Of a stretch of DNA of 64,000 bases, positions 44,416 through 55,140 are shown one piece after another. The notes under the pieces were generated by a model. The model had not been told where the DNA came from and did no database searches. It saw only the letters and a list, made by a program, of their open reading frames with translations. The stretch's first letter is position 1, and every line of letters begins with the position of its first letter. A program made the translations under genes and the position numbers. The DNA is from Mikania micrantha (lineage: Eukaryota; Streptophyta; Magnoliopsida; Asterales; Asteraceae): positions 53,765,087 to 53,829,086 of the forward strand of contig CM018685.1 in assembly GCA_009363875.1 (NCBI GenBank), read 5' to 3'.

Positions 44416-47100
44416 TGTAACACCCCGACCGATGGCGGAAACATCGGGATGACACGAAGTGTAGATTGTTCATAGCTTAGGGTATAAAGTTGTAAATAAT
44501 CATAAATAAACATTCAATGTAATTAAATCCATCATTCAATACTAAGTCAAATAAATTCAAACCTAACTATTACATCATTTCAAATTCAAATTCAAATCCA
44601 AATACATAATTCAAACAAATAAACTAAATCAAATTCCATATCAATGCTAGTTTCCATTTCCACCTGAAACATGTTAAAATCAAGTGTCAACTCAAAGAGT
44701 TGGTGAGTTTCATAGGTTTTGACACTCAAACCAAAAGGTTTAATAAAAATGATATAGATAATGATATATGTGAACTTTAAGCATAATGAACATAGTCAAA
44801 ATGAACTAGCAAGTAAAGCAGATCAACAAATGATAACAAATGATGATTGACCTATGATTAGCATTACTAGAATGCTCAAATAGTAAACTATCACCGCGGG
44901 CCTCCCCCGAAGGGTAAATCAAACAACGGTGGGATGGTCGGTCCAATAGATCTATCATAGTCACTAAAATGAATGTGATCAATGCCTATGCTTAGCTAAA
45001 GTTCACTAACTATAAGGCCATTAGCTAAGTTCACAAGTAAATGAAATAAATAAGTTGCATGTTTCACCCCTAAAACAAAAATAGTAAAAGAGGGGCTATG
45101 AAGACTCACCTTAGTGTATGAAGTAGTCTTTGCAAGTAGCTGTCAAAGTATAGTTCAATGATGTCCAACACAAATTCAATGTTCACCTAAATAGTTCAAT
45201 AGGCATATGTTATCATAACTATGTCTTTCTATGGATCTATCTAAGTTCTAAAATGGGTCTATGGGTTCGATTTATTTTGAATAAACACAATTAGATTTGT
45301 TATGATTTAAGTGAAAATAGTAAAATGTTTAAATTACAAATGTTGACTTTAAGGTATTTCTTTAAAAAAAAAAAAATAGAAGGTAATTATTGTATGTTTA
45401 AACAAAAATAACCATTTAGAATAATTTTATTAACAATTATTCGAATTATTAAAATTTGTAATATATTCATAACATAAGTTCATAAAAATAATTCACATAT
45501 TATGATTAAAACATTTGTAAATATTATGTTTATAAGATTTAATAATTTTATTTAAAGCTATTAACTTACTAAAATAGACAAGTAAATAAATAAATGAATA
45601 AAAGAGAAATTAAGTTATAAAACAAATAAAATTTTTAAGGCTTATTTGAAAACAACTTGTATTTATAAAGTTTATAAGATGTAAAAGAAAAGAAAATATT
45701 TATTTTTATTAGAATGTATAAAATTTTTTTTTAAATAAATTCTAAATAGTCGAATACTAATATATACATTGTATTATTTATTTTATGATAATATTTTAAT
45801 ACAATTAATTTTTCTGTCAAAACAGTAATAATAAAATGAAAATAAAAATTATGATTTTCAAATTAAAAAGTGTAGTTGGGCCAAAACCGCATAACCTGTT
45901 GGGTACCAAGATTCGAACCCGAGACCATAAGTCTCAAACCCAACACCCTAACCAGTTGTTCTAGGACTCAATACTGTCATATCCATCCGAAATAAAAGGT
46001 TTTATTTAAATGTTTATCCTTAATTCAGTAACAAGAGAGAAAAAGAACGAGCCCTAGATCCTTTTTCATCAAAATTCGTTCTAATTGTCTCCCGATTGTT
46101 ACCCCAATCATGGGTCTTTTGTTCTAGATCGAAAAACGAGTTGATTGGTGGAAGAAACACCTACCTTGGTCTGCTATTGGTTGGAGTTCGAGTGGAGAAC
46201 AGGAGCGACGAAAACGAAACTTTGGTGCCTTGATTTTTCGAGTTTTATTGCTCTTTCTTGTTGTTTATCCTTACAGAGATGTTCGATGTGGTGGAGGAAG
46301 CATTTTGTGTGTTTTAATTTGATTTTTGTACTCCTTTAAGGTAGTTTTTGAATTACGCGTTTTTGTTTCTTATTTTGGGTAACAATTCGAATTGATACGT
46401 GATTAAGAGGAGTAATAGTTGATTGTAAACGAATCACACGCTCAAATCCTTCCTTATTTTAATCGTGATTAACTGTAATTGATTGGGATTAGCGATTTTG
46501 AATTTTGGGTTGTAGAGGGGGTCCATGGGTCGACCGGGTTGATCATGGGTGAAGAAGAAAAGTAGTTTGGACTTTGGCAATTTTGGTCCCTCCGAATTTC
46601 TTTGTAATAATTCAGATTCTAAATTGACATTAATTGCCCCTGAACTTTATTTAATCCACGAATTTTAATTTGGTTTAATTAATTTAAACCCTATAAACTA
46701 TTATAAGTAATAAGTTATACTTTTAGGATGCTTTTAAATTCTATATAACTTACAACGTTATTTGTAATATTTGTTTAAGGTTTATGAAATTTAATTAAAG
46801 TATTTAAAATTTTGTAAATGTTTTATTTATTTTTAAAAAAATTTGTTCTTGTGATTTTTATTAGAAATTTTATAATTAAAATCCATTTATTTGTTTAAGC
46901 TAAGTATTTACAAATAAGTTTTAAATCTTATAAATGTATATTTTTCTTTAAAATTTGTGTTAGCTTTTATATTTTTAACTTGTCACATTTAACTCATGAC
47001 ATAAGTATTTAAACCACATACATACATATATATGTGTATTAAAGACGTCATAATTTATTTATAAATATAATTGTTTATTACAAATTTCAGAAATGTTACA
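44416..47100 (-). repeat. 5' LTR of the pol-less gypsy element
   Basis: Partner of 37886-40571, one base shorter in an A run near 45364. It reads away from RLP gene 2. The 64-codon ORF at 46145-46339 duplicates that at 39616. Confidence 0.95.
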
Positions 47101-47105
47101 TTGGT

Positions 47106-47357
47106 TATCTGTAAAATTGGGCACACATAAATTGATTATCTGTATGAGTCAGATAACAAGTTTGAGTGGTCATAAAATTTTTGAATGGTCAATGTGGCCT
47201 TAATTTATTTATATCAACTTCCAAACTCTATCATTATATTTAAGAGTTCCAATCCGATCTTTACAGAAAAACAGAAGGTGCTCGAGACTACTAAAACTTA
47301 AGAGCATATACTGAAGTCATATGCATCCTCTTTAATTTTCTTTTTAATAAAAGCAAT
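47106..47357 (+). promoter_or_regulatory. Proximal upstream region of RLP gene 2
   Basis: About 250 bases that match the RLP1 upstream region in pieces (CACACATAAATTGATT, TCAACTTCCAAACTCTAT, GCATCCTCTT). Everything further upstream is now LTR, so the distal promoter has been displaced by 9.2 kb. Confidence 0.7.
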
Positions 47358-50300
47358 ATGACTGTCCCGTTTTCAATTTCTTATATATCATCTAGTTTTC
47401 TCTTGTGGTTGCTTCTTGTTTTGGCTTTGGTTCATTTGTGCTTGTCTGATCAAAAATCTCGTGATGCGTTATGTATAGACGATGAGAGACAAGCACTTAT
47501 CCTGTTCAAGCACGACCTCATAGACGAAGTAGATCGTCTTGCTTCTTGGGCTGGTGAGAAGAGCGACTGCTGCACATGGGTTGGAATTGTTTGTGATAAC
47601 ATCACCGGCCATGTCCATGAGATTCGTCTTCCTGGACTTGATGGTAATTGTGATAAAAAATATGATGACCGATATTCTAAAGAATTCAAAGAAGACTTAA
47701 AGCAGAGGTTAGGAGGGCATTTAAGTCCATCCTTGTTGGAGCTGAAGCAACTCAAGCATCTAGATTTGAGCTGTAATGATTTTAAAGGGATCCAAATTCC
47801 AGGCTTCATAGGTTCTCTTGGAAACTTGAGGTATCTTAACCTCTCAAGATCCAACTTTGGTGCGATGATCCCTCCTCAAATTGGGAATATTTCAGAGCTA
47901 CGTGTCCTTTCTCTTGGAAATGTGTATGAAGGAACAAGTTTCACAATGAAAATGCAATGGCTGTCAGGTCTTCGTTGGTTGCATCATTTGGATATGAGTG
48001 GCATAGACCTTAGCAAAGCTACTGATTGGTTTCAGGTGATTAACACCCTCCCTTCTTTGGTCGAACTACATTTGTCTTATTGTCAACTCTCGGACATACA
48101 TCCCCATGTTCCCAGTCTTAATCTAACGTCCCTTTCCCTGCTTGATATTTCTGAAAACCATTTTGTTAACACTTCTGTTCCACAGTGGATTTTTAGTCTA
48201 ACAAGCCTGGTTTCATTGGATTTAAGTTATTGCAACTTTAACAACCCTCTTCCTAGTAATATTTATAACTTCCGTAATATGACTTCTCTTGTGTCGCTTC
48301 AGGCCGGTGGGAATTTTTTCATGAGCTCTCAATCGGTATTAAAAGGGTTGTCCAGTAACTTGAAATTGTTAGATGTTAGTTATTGTGGTATTTCGAGTTC
48401 AGTACTTGATACCCTTCATAACTTGACATCTCTTCTTAGCCTTCGCGTGATAGGAAACCAACTAACCAACGCAATATCAAATTCATTTGGTAACCTTTGT
48501 AACTTGAGAGAGATTGATTTGTCATACAACAATTTTGGTAATGCTGGCTTAACACACCTTCTTAAAAGTTTGTTCGATTGCAAATCACCGAGTTTGGAGT
48601 CATTACATATATCAATGTCAGGACTTTCTGGTCCAATTCCTAACTCCATCGGACAACTATCATCGTTGAAGAGGTTATTTCTTTATGGTAATAGACTAAA
48701 TGGAAGCATTCCAGACTCGATCGGGCAATTATCTTCGTTGGAGGTGTTGTTTCTTCCGCTAAACCAACTCAGTAGCAACCTTCCTGTAAGCCTCAGTCAG
48801 CTTTCAAGGTTGAGTGCTTTAGATTTTTCTGACAATTTGTTGACGGGTGTTGTGACAGAAGCTCATTTTACTAAACTAGTGAATTTAAAATATTTATTTG
48901 GAGAAGGAAACAATTTAACCCTGAAACTGCAAGTTGAGAACTGGACTCCCCCTTTTCAGTTGCAATTCTTGTTTTTAAACTCTTGGGGTTTGGGGCCTAG
49001 CTTTCCATTATGGCTTCAATCACAGAGGGACTTAAAACACCTAGACATAAGCAACACTGGCATTTCATCACCCATGCCTCTTGAGTCATTTTGGAGATCA
49101 TTCCGTAATCTAACTTATTTAGACTTAAGCTCTAATATGCTTAAGGGGAAATTGTCGTCTCTCTCCACTGGTTCATTAATGCCTGCATTTTTGGATCTGT
49201 CAAATAATTATTTTATGGGATCATTACATCATTTTTTGTGTTTTAATGATGTGGAAGAAACACGATTTCTTTCTTTGGGATATAATTATTTGTCAGGTGT
49301 CATTCCTGAGTGCTGGAACAAGTGGTCGAGTTTGAGAATCCTAAATTTGGAAAATAACAATTTATCAGGTGAGATTCCAAGGACATTAGGTTCTTTGTTG
49401 AACCTAAATTGGCTGAACATGCATGGGAACAAGATCTCCGGAAGATTACCCTGTTCCCTAATGAACTTGTCATCGTTAACTATTCTTCAACTAGGTAGAA
49501 ATGAACTTCTTGGAAGCATTCCACCATGGATTGGAACAAAACTCACCTTTTTAAGAATTCTCAACCTTAGGTCCAACAATTTAGACAAAAATATTCCTGA
49601 CGAACTTTGTTATCTTTCACATGCACAAATTATAGATCTTGCAGAAAATAATCTATTTGGAAATATTCCAAGATGCTTCAACAACTTTAGCGTGCTTACA
49701 GGGATAAATAAGTCAATTGATGAATTTTACATGGATTTTGGAGTGTTTGCACGATCTGTTTATGGTAGTGATACACTAGTAATGAAAGGACATGAGTACA
49801 CCTACAAATCAATTCTTGGACGTGTGACATCGTTGGACCTTTCGAGTAACAACTTTTTCGGACCCATCCCAGATGAGCTTACGACCCTTCGAGAGTTAAA
49901 ATCACTGAATTTATCAAGAAATCAATTGATAGGAAGGATCCCAGAGAAGATAGGAGACATGAGCGCACTTGAATCATTTGATTTATCAATAAACAACCTA
50001 TCTGGGGAACTTCCCATAAGCTTGTCAAGATTGAATTTCTTGAGTAGCTTCAATGTGTCCGACAACAATTTGACAGGAAGAGTTCCAATTGGTACTCAGC
50101 TCCAGAGCTTCAATGAGTCTAGCTTTTTGGGTAACCAACTTTGTGGAGCTCCGCTACGTGATCTTTGTGTATCCGTTGAACTACCTGCTCATACAATAAA
50201 AGACCAAAAAGAAGATGATGGATCAGATTGGGGGTTGATTATTAGTATTGTGCTAGGATTTATTATTGGATTTTGGATCATTTTGGCTCCGTTGATGGTT

Positions 50301-50366
50301 GGCACATCATGGAGGGTTACATATTTTCGTCTCATGAGTAAATCGATCAAGGTAGATGATTTATGA
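47358..50366 (+). CDS. LRR receptor-like protein (RLP), gene 2
   Basis: Single exon, 1002 residues, paralogue of gene 1. Signal peptide (about 1-30), Cys-pair LRR cap (LC at 38-39; DCCTWVGIVC), LRR series, island (about 49700-49815, ending LVMKGHEYTYKSI), final LRRs, acidic DQKEDD (949-954), membrane helix (about 959-982) with GFIIG, and a tail with YFRL (from 989) ending KVDDL. Compared with gene 1 it has one additional LRR (about 48730-48800: VLFLPLNQLSSNLPVSLSQL), lacks one (the MEGTLTLFFPPTLEVLDLSS stretch of gene 1), and differs in the segment before LRR 1 and in the island. No stop or frameshift, so it appears functional. Likely role: plasma-membrane pattern recognition through adaptor kinases. 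Confidence 0.95.
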   Translation: MTVPFSISYISSSFLLWLLLVLALVHLCLSDQKSRDALCIDDERQALILFKHDLIDEVDRLASWAGEKSDCCTWVGIVCDNITGHVHEIRLPGLDGNCDKKYDDRYSKEFKEDLKQRLGGHLSPSLLELKQLKHLDLSCNDFKGIQIPGFIGSLGNLRYLNLSRSNFGAMIPPQIGNISELRVLSLGNVYEGTSFTMKMQWLSGLRWLHHLDMSGIDLSKATDWFQVINTLPSLVELHLSYCQLSDIHPHVPSLNLTSLSLLDISENHFVNTSVPQWIFSLTSLVSLDLSYCNFNNPLPSNIYNFRNMTSLVSLQAGGNFFMSSQSVLKGLSSNLKLLDVSYCGISSSVLDTLHNLTSLLSLRVIGNQLTNAISNSFGNLCNLREIDLSYNNFGNAGLTHLLKSLFDCKSPSLESLHISMSGLSGPIPNSIGQLSSLKRLFLYGNRLNGSIPDSIGQLSSLEVLFLPLNQLSSNLPVSLSQLSRLSALDFSDNLLTGVVTEAHFTKLVNLKYLFGEGNNLTLKLQVENWTPPFQLQFLFLNSWGLGPSFPLWLQSQRDLKHLDISNTGISSPMPLESFWRSFRNLTYLDLSSNMLKGKLSSLSTGSLMPAFLDLSNNYFMGSLHHFLCFNDVEETRFLSLGYNYLSGVIPECWNKWSSLRILNLENNNLSGEIPRTLGSLLNLNWLNMHGNKISGRLPCSLMNLSSLTILQLGRNELLGSIPPWIGTKLTFLRILNLRSNNLDKNIPDELCYLSHAQIIDLAENNLFGNIPRCFNNFSVLTGINKSIDEFYMDFGVFARSVYGSDTLVMKGHEYTYKSILGRVTSLDLSSNNFFGPIPDELTTLRELKSLNLSRNQLIGRIPEKIGDMSALESFDLSINNLSGELPISLSRLNFLSSFNVSDNNLTGRVPIGTQLQSFNESSFLGNQLCGAPLRDLCVSVELPAHTIKDQKEDDGSDWGLIISIVLGFIIGFWIILAPLMVGTSWRVTYFRLMSKSIKVDDL

Positions 50367-50484
50367 TGCATAAGTATTGTCACTCTATAATTAGTGATGT
50401 TGTGATAGGTTTAATATTCTACTTTAAAATTTTAAAACTTTGTGTTCAAGATGAGTATCCTAAATATGAACAGTAAAACTACCA
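50367..50484. other. 3' flank of RLP gene 2
   Basis: Homologous to 25472-25570; the match ends at about 50458, marking the end of the duplicated block. Confidence 0.7.
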
Positions 50485-50493
50485 TATTAAAAA

Positions 50494-50769
50494 GAGTAAA
50501 CTTCTCTTTTGCTCCCTATGGTTTGACAAAAGTAACCATTTTCATCCAAAGTTTGAAATTTTGCAATTTTCCTTCATTAGTTTCAGAAAATTAACCATTT
50601 TCATCCAAAGTTCATTTAAACTTTGGATGAAAATGATTACTTTTGTCAAACCACAGGGACTAAAATGGTTAATTTTCTGAAACTAATGGAGGAAAATTGC
50701 AAAATTTCAAAAGTTGGATGAAAATGGTTACTTTTGTCAAACCACAGGGAGCAAAAGAGAAGTTTACTC
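50494..50769. mobile_element. Foldback MITE, Mutator-like, 276 bp
   Basis: Perfect 9-bp duplication TATTAAAAA (50485-50493 and 50770-50778). Ends GAGTAAACTTCTCTTTTGC and its inverted copy continue as a nearly full-length palindrome (ATGGTTTGACAAAAGTAACC arms). A 9-bp duplication is typical of Mutator-like elements. It lies 128 bases after the RLP2 stop codon and may be transcribed with it. Confidence 0.93.
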
Positions 50770-50778
50770 TATTAAAAA

Positions 50779-51811
50779 TGAACAAAAGAACTCATCATTG
50801 TATTACTCTATATAAACTCATGCAATAATATATTAAAAGGGTTGTGAACGGGTTGGTTGTAAAGTACAAACTAACCAGATGTAGCGTACAATGGAAAGGA
50901 TTGGATGTATTTCTATGTTAACTAATCAAAAGGGTAAATGTGTGGGTCATGCCGTAGTCATTCTGGTACAAAGATAAGTTGGGCTTGGGCTCATAACTTG
51001 CAAACAACATGCATAACATTTGAAGTCCTAAAACAAGTTTACAATTGAATGTGAAAAAAGTAGCAAACACTTATTTTTCGTGCATTAGAACAGTTAAAGC
51101 ATCTTTGAGTTTTAAATAGTGATAGATGTTGCTTTACAATTTGAAGATGTAATTAATCAATAAGAACAAACGAGGTTTTTGACACCCGCAGGCTGTGGCG
51201 AGGTGGCTCACATGATGATACTGATGTGGTAAATGATGCGTTTGTAAACAATGTAAGCAATGTCAAAATGATGTTGCGAGCCTGGTTATATCGTTGAAAT
51301 TGATATGATTAAGCACCTAAGGAGAAACATAAGTCTCGTAGTTGTAAAAACAATCGCAACAAAACTCAAACCTGAGTTTTTTTACCCCTCTTGTTACGAC
51401 CTAATAATTTAAGTAAATTAATTAATTAGAAAAAGGAAAAAAAAAAGTAAATTAGTTAAATAGAAAAAGAAAAAGAAACAAATTTTGGAAGCCTCTACAA
51501 TCAAACCTATGACTTCTCAACTAAAAAACAAGAAGTCTTTCCAGTTATGTAAAAAAAAAAAAATTGATTCTAAAGTTGAAAGTAAAAACCTATAACCTTC
51601 CAACTAAAAAAGCTTAACGAACACAACATTTGTTAATTGTACCAAAAACAAATATAACCTTTGACTTTTGGTTAAAAAGAAAAAAAAAAGAAAAGTAAAC
51701 CCACCCGGAAAAAAAAGTTGCATACGGCGAGAGTTGAAGAGATACCTTTCAATTGAAAGTCATCCGCTCCAACCAACTTAATATATTAACTACGGTGAAT
51801 AAGTAGCTAGG
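50779..51811. other. Spacer with decayed repeats
   Basis: No gene. GAGGTTTTTGACACCCGCAG near 51172-51191 resembles the Helitron-like end at 19671. The segment near 51720-51780 (CATACGGCGAGAGTTGAAGAG) resembles 52690-52760, both of the type found in old retroposons. Confidence 0.45.
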
Positions 51812-51819
51812 GTGACAAA

Positions 51820-52285
51820 AAATGTTTTAAAAACCGGTATTTTAGGTATACCGGATTTGACTAAAAAATAGTTCAACCGATTGAACCGGGTTGTATAGGA
51901 TGGTTCAACCGGACACACTAATTAACCATATAATTCTATAGAAATACAACTTAACTCAAATAAGTTTCCAAAAAGTGTACAAATTCATCCAAAAACAATT
52001 AAAAAGTACTCAAATTTATTCAAAACAATCTAAAAGTACTTAAATTCTAATAGTTTTTTTAAATAAAAGTGCATAATATGATTATGACATCGGCGTGTTA
52101 AACGCATCAAGTTCACGATCGCTTAAAAGCCGAAATTTTGTGTTTTTTTGAAACCGGAAATATCGGTTTTACTGGTAAAACCGGATTAAACCGCCGGCAC
52201 AATTGATCGAAGAAACCTGTATAATACCGGGGTGTTTCGTATCGGATTAGTAACCGGCCGGTTCGAACCGGTTTTTAAAACATTG
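51820..52285. mobile_element. hAT-type MITE (ATGTTTTAAAAACCGG ends), 466 bp
   Basis: Ends AATGTTTTAAAAACCGG and the inverted CCGGTTTTTAAAACATTG; flanks GTGACAAA (51812-51819) and GTGACAAG (52286-52293). Same family as 58102-58489, inverted relative to it. Confidence 0.88.
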
Positions 52286-52293
52286 GTGACAAG

Positions 52294-53080
52294 TATCATT
52301 CTATGGTTTAATCTCATCTTACTTTTTCGCCTCTCTCTTCTACTAATTTGAAGACATGTGTCACTTTCTGATTCATTCTTTTAGCCATATTTTTCGATTT
52401 TTCTCACATTAAATAAAATGTTATTAAAAAATATATACTTTTAGAAATTTAATATAAATTTAGATAATAATAAATGTTTAATGTTAAAAGAATATATTTT
52501 AAATTTATAATTTTATTTATCATTTAAATTAATCAATCAACTAAAAATTTTTAAATTTTTATTACTAAGTATTTTTTTTTTCTTTATACAACTAGTGTGA
52601 TACATGAGTTTCTAACCTAGTATGTATATATAACCATACATAACCCTTAACTTTTTGGTTAAAAAAACAAAAAAAAAACATCCAAAAAAAATTGAATGCA
52701 GCATGAGTCGAACTAATGGCCTTTCACATTGTCAAAGTCAAGCCGTTCTAATCAACTTTACCAACTCAACAAATGTTAATTACGGTTAAAACATACGTTA
52801 AAGCCTAAATTATAATATATGTGAATTATGAGTCAAAATATAACATATCATATAGTTTTAAATTTATTATTAGTCAAGTATTCTTGTATACTATAGTTAT
52901 ATAGTAATTTTGAGATGTTCTTAAGAAAAAAAGAAAAGAAAAACAATTATAAAAATATACGTAATTTATCATAGTTTACGAAGTATCTTTTCTATATCAT
53001 TAGTTCAATGATTTAGGATAACCAAATATAAAAATACTATTTTTTGTACTATATATATATATACACACACAGGGAGATGA
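52294..53080. other. AT-rich spacer, no gene seen
   Basis: Only low-complexity AT DNA and a short (TA)/(CA) run near 53050-53070. Confidence 0.6.
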
Positions 53081-53081
53081 C

Positions 53082-53456
53082 CAAATGTTAATCATCCCTT
53101 ATGACGTTAACCCGTTAACCCTGACAGTTTTTGCCCGAATCTTTGTTTTTTTTTTGCCATGGTTTTTATTATACATAAATAGGGGGTTTCTTTTTTTGTG
53201 TTTTTGCTAATTCATCACCGTTTAGAAATTAAATCAATTGTAAGTTTGAGTTACACTATCTAATGTAAATAAGTGTAAGCAACTTACACTTACTTACACT
53301 TTGATTTAATTTCTAAACGGTGATGAATTAGCATAAACACAAAAAAAAAACTCTCCCATTTATGTATAATAAAAAACATGACAAAAAAAAAACTAAGATT
53401 CAGGCAAAAAATGTCAGGGTTAACGAGTTAACGCTATAAGGAATGGTTACCAATGG
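53082..53456. mobile_element. Foldback element, about 370 bp
   Basis: The arms GTTAACCCGTTAACCCTGAC and GTCAGGGTTAACGAGTTAAC are the outer part of a near-complete hairpin; the inner arms contain TCACCGTTTAGAAATTAAAT and its inverted copy. It is flanked by TA runs. Same type as 62370-62762. Confidence 0.88.
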
Positions 53457-53466
53457 AACCATCCCC

Positions 53467-53553
53467 TATATATATATATATATATATATATAGGGGATGA
53501 TTCCATTGGTTATATATATATATATATATATATATATAACCAATGGAATCATC

Positions 53554-53594
<41 letters not shown>

Positions 53595-53595
53595 A
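53467..53595. repeat. Alternating (TA)n runs and inverted element ends
   Basis: Three long TA runs (about 53467-53492, 53510-53538, 53556-53592) are separated by GGGGATGATTCCATTGGT and its inverted copy, making a large near-perfect palindrome. Confidence 0.9.
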
Positions 53596-54660
53596 GATGG
53601 TTCCATTGGTAACCCACTTCAAGTGTGGTAACCCATTAACTAATTTTGATTGATTGTTTAAATAATGTGTTTTAAAATGAGTGCTCCATGTTAAATCTGG
53701 AAAAAACAAGTGGATAAAACTTGTTTAAGGGTATTTTTGACATTTGATAGTTGTACTTGATTCCTTTCTAAAAAAAGTTTACCCCCCAAATTTTTAAACC
53801 TTCGTAACTTTTATATACATTATTGTTTTTTATAAAAATTTCACCATTAAATTTGTCACTTTTTTATCTTTAATTCAAGTATAGTTTTGTCAATTTTTTT
53901 TAAAATGTTCGTAATTTGCACCGATGCAACGGCGTTTTGCACTGACGTAACGAACTGAATTTTTTCAAAGTGTTCATAATTACACTAATGTAACGAGCTG
54001 AATTTTAAAAAGTTTTCGTAATTACACTAATGTAAGGAGCTGGATTTTTTCAAAGTGTTCTTAATTTTTTAAAATATTAATGAACTAATTTTTGTAATAA
54101 AAAATAATTTGTAACGAGACGGAAAGATTTTACGTTGGTGTAATAACGAATGCTCGAAAAAATGAGAAAATTACGAACGCTCAAAAATAATTTGTAAAAC
54201 ATTTTAAAGATGGAAAGATTTTGAAAAAAAGAGAGAAAATTATTGTATTTATTACTTGTTACGTTGGTGTAATTACGAATGCTCGAAAAAAATTCAAAAA
54301 AAATTGGCATGACTATAATGGAATTAACGAGAAAAATATAACGAGTTTAATGGTGAAATTTTTATAAAAAAATAACATAGTATAAAAAAGTTATAAGTGT
54401 ATAAAAATCAAGGAGGAAACTTTGATTTAAAAAAAGGGAAATAGATGGATTTTTAAGAGTGTAACACTTGTCACTCTTATATTAAATCTGACTTTTTTAT
54501 ATTAACTTAAATGACTGAAATACCCTTTTTAATTTTAAAATGTTAGGTGATACATGATAGCATCTTATTAAATCTGGAAATTTAAAACCATTGGATTTGA
54601 GTTATTAGGTTACCATAATTATGATGGGTTCTTATTTGAGCTATATCCTATATATATAAA
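53596..54660. mobile_element. Non-autonomous Mutator-like element, copy 2
   Basis: Matches 27770-29745 without the two hAT insertions, including the ATGTAACGAGCTGAATTTT tandem units (53915-54065) and the inverted end AAAAATCAAGGAGG. Bounded by TATATA on both sides. No transposase. Confidence 0.6.
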
Positions 54661-55140
54661 ATTTAAATTTTAAAAAATAAAAAAGCCGGCTCGACTTGGC
54701 TCAGTTTGTAAACGAGTCGAGCATGTGCCCACCCATGCTCGGCTCGGTTCGTTTACAACCATATTCATTTCATTAAACAAACATGAACACATGTCTTGTT
54801 TATTTATTTACGTTCGTGAACGATCATGCATCCATATTTCTTTACGTTTATTCACTTATAATCGGTTATGTTCGTTTGGGTTGAAACCCGACCGAACATT
54901 GCCTTTGTTAATAGCCAGTTTTCAAAAATAATCAAGTCTCTAATTGATTGTATTCAAGTACCTTAATGGTCAATAACTTGAAAAACATGCTCAAAAAGGT
55001 CAAACCTAAAGTTGGTAAACTCATAAATTTTGATTTAATTAAAGTTGCATATACTAGATGTCATTGTATTGCCATGTTTATCATGAAATTAGAGTTATCT
55101 TATCTTATCTTATCTTATCTTATCTTACTATACTAATAAA
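54661..55140. other. Spacer with hAT-like relic and (TTATC)n run
   Basis: TTTGTAAACGAGTCGAGC and GGTTCGTTTACAACC (54695-54765) are a decayed relative of the TAGGCCTGTAAACGAACC family. A pentanucleotide TCTTA run lies at about 55095-55128. TCTTACTATACTAATAAAAG at its end resembles Helitron 5' ends. Confidence 0.5.

Larger units (their letters stand above)
37886..47100 (-). mobile_element. Non-autonomous Ty3/gypsy derivative without pol
   Basis: LTRs of 2686 and 2685 bases flank a 3.8-kb interior; TTGGT lies on both sides (37881-37885 and 47101-47105). In element direction (minus): 5' LTR 47100-44416, primer site 44412-44400, a damaged gag, then about 1.8 kb without protease, RT or integrase, polypurine tract and 3' LTR. 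The only LTR difference I could see is the length of an A run. So a defective copy moved very recently, presumably with proteins supplied by a relative of the 6290-17495 chromovirus, with which it shares the primer site spacing and the palindrome next to the polypurine tract. Confidence 0.93.

Noticed and set aside
53434..53709. 91-codon ORF rich in Tyr-Ile repeats
   Set aside because: It is translation of TA microsatellites.
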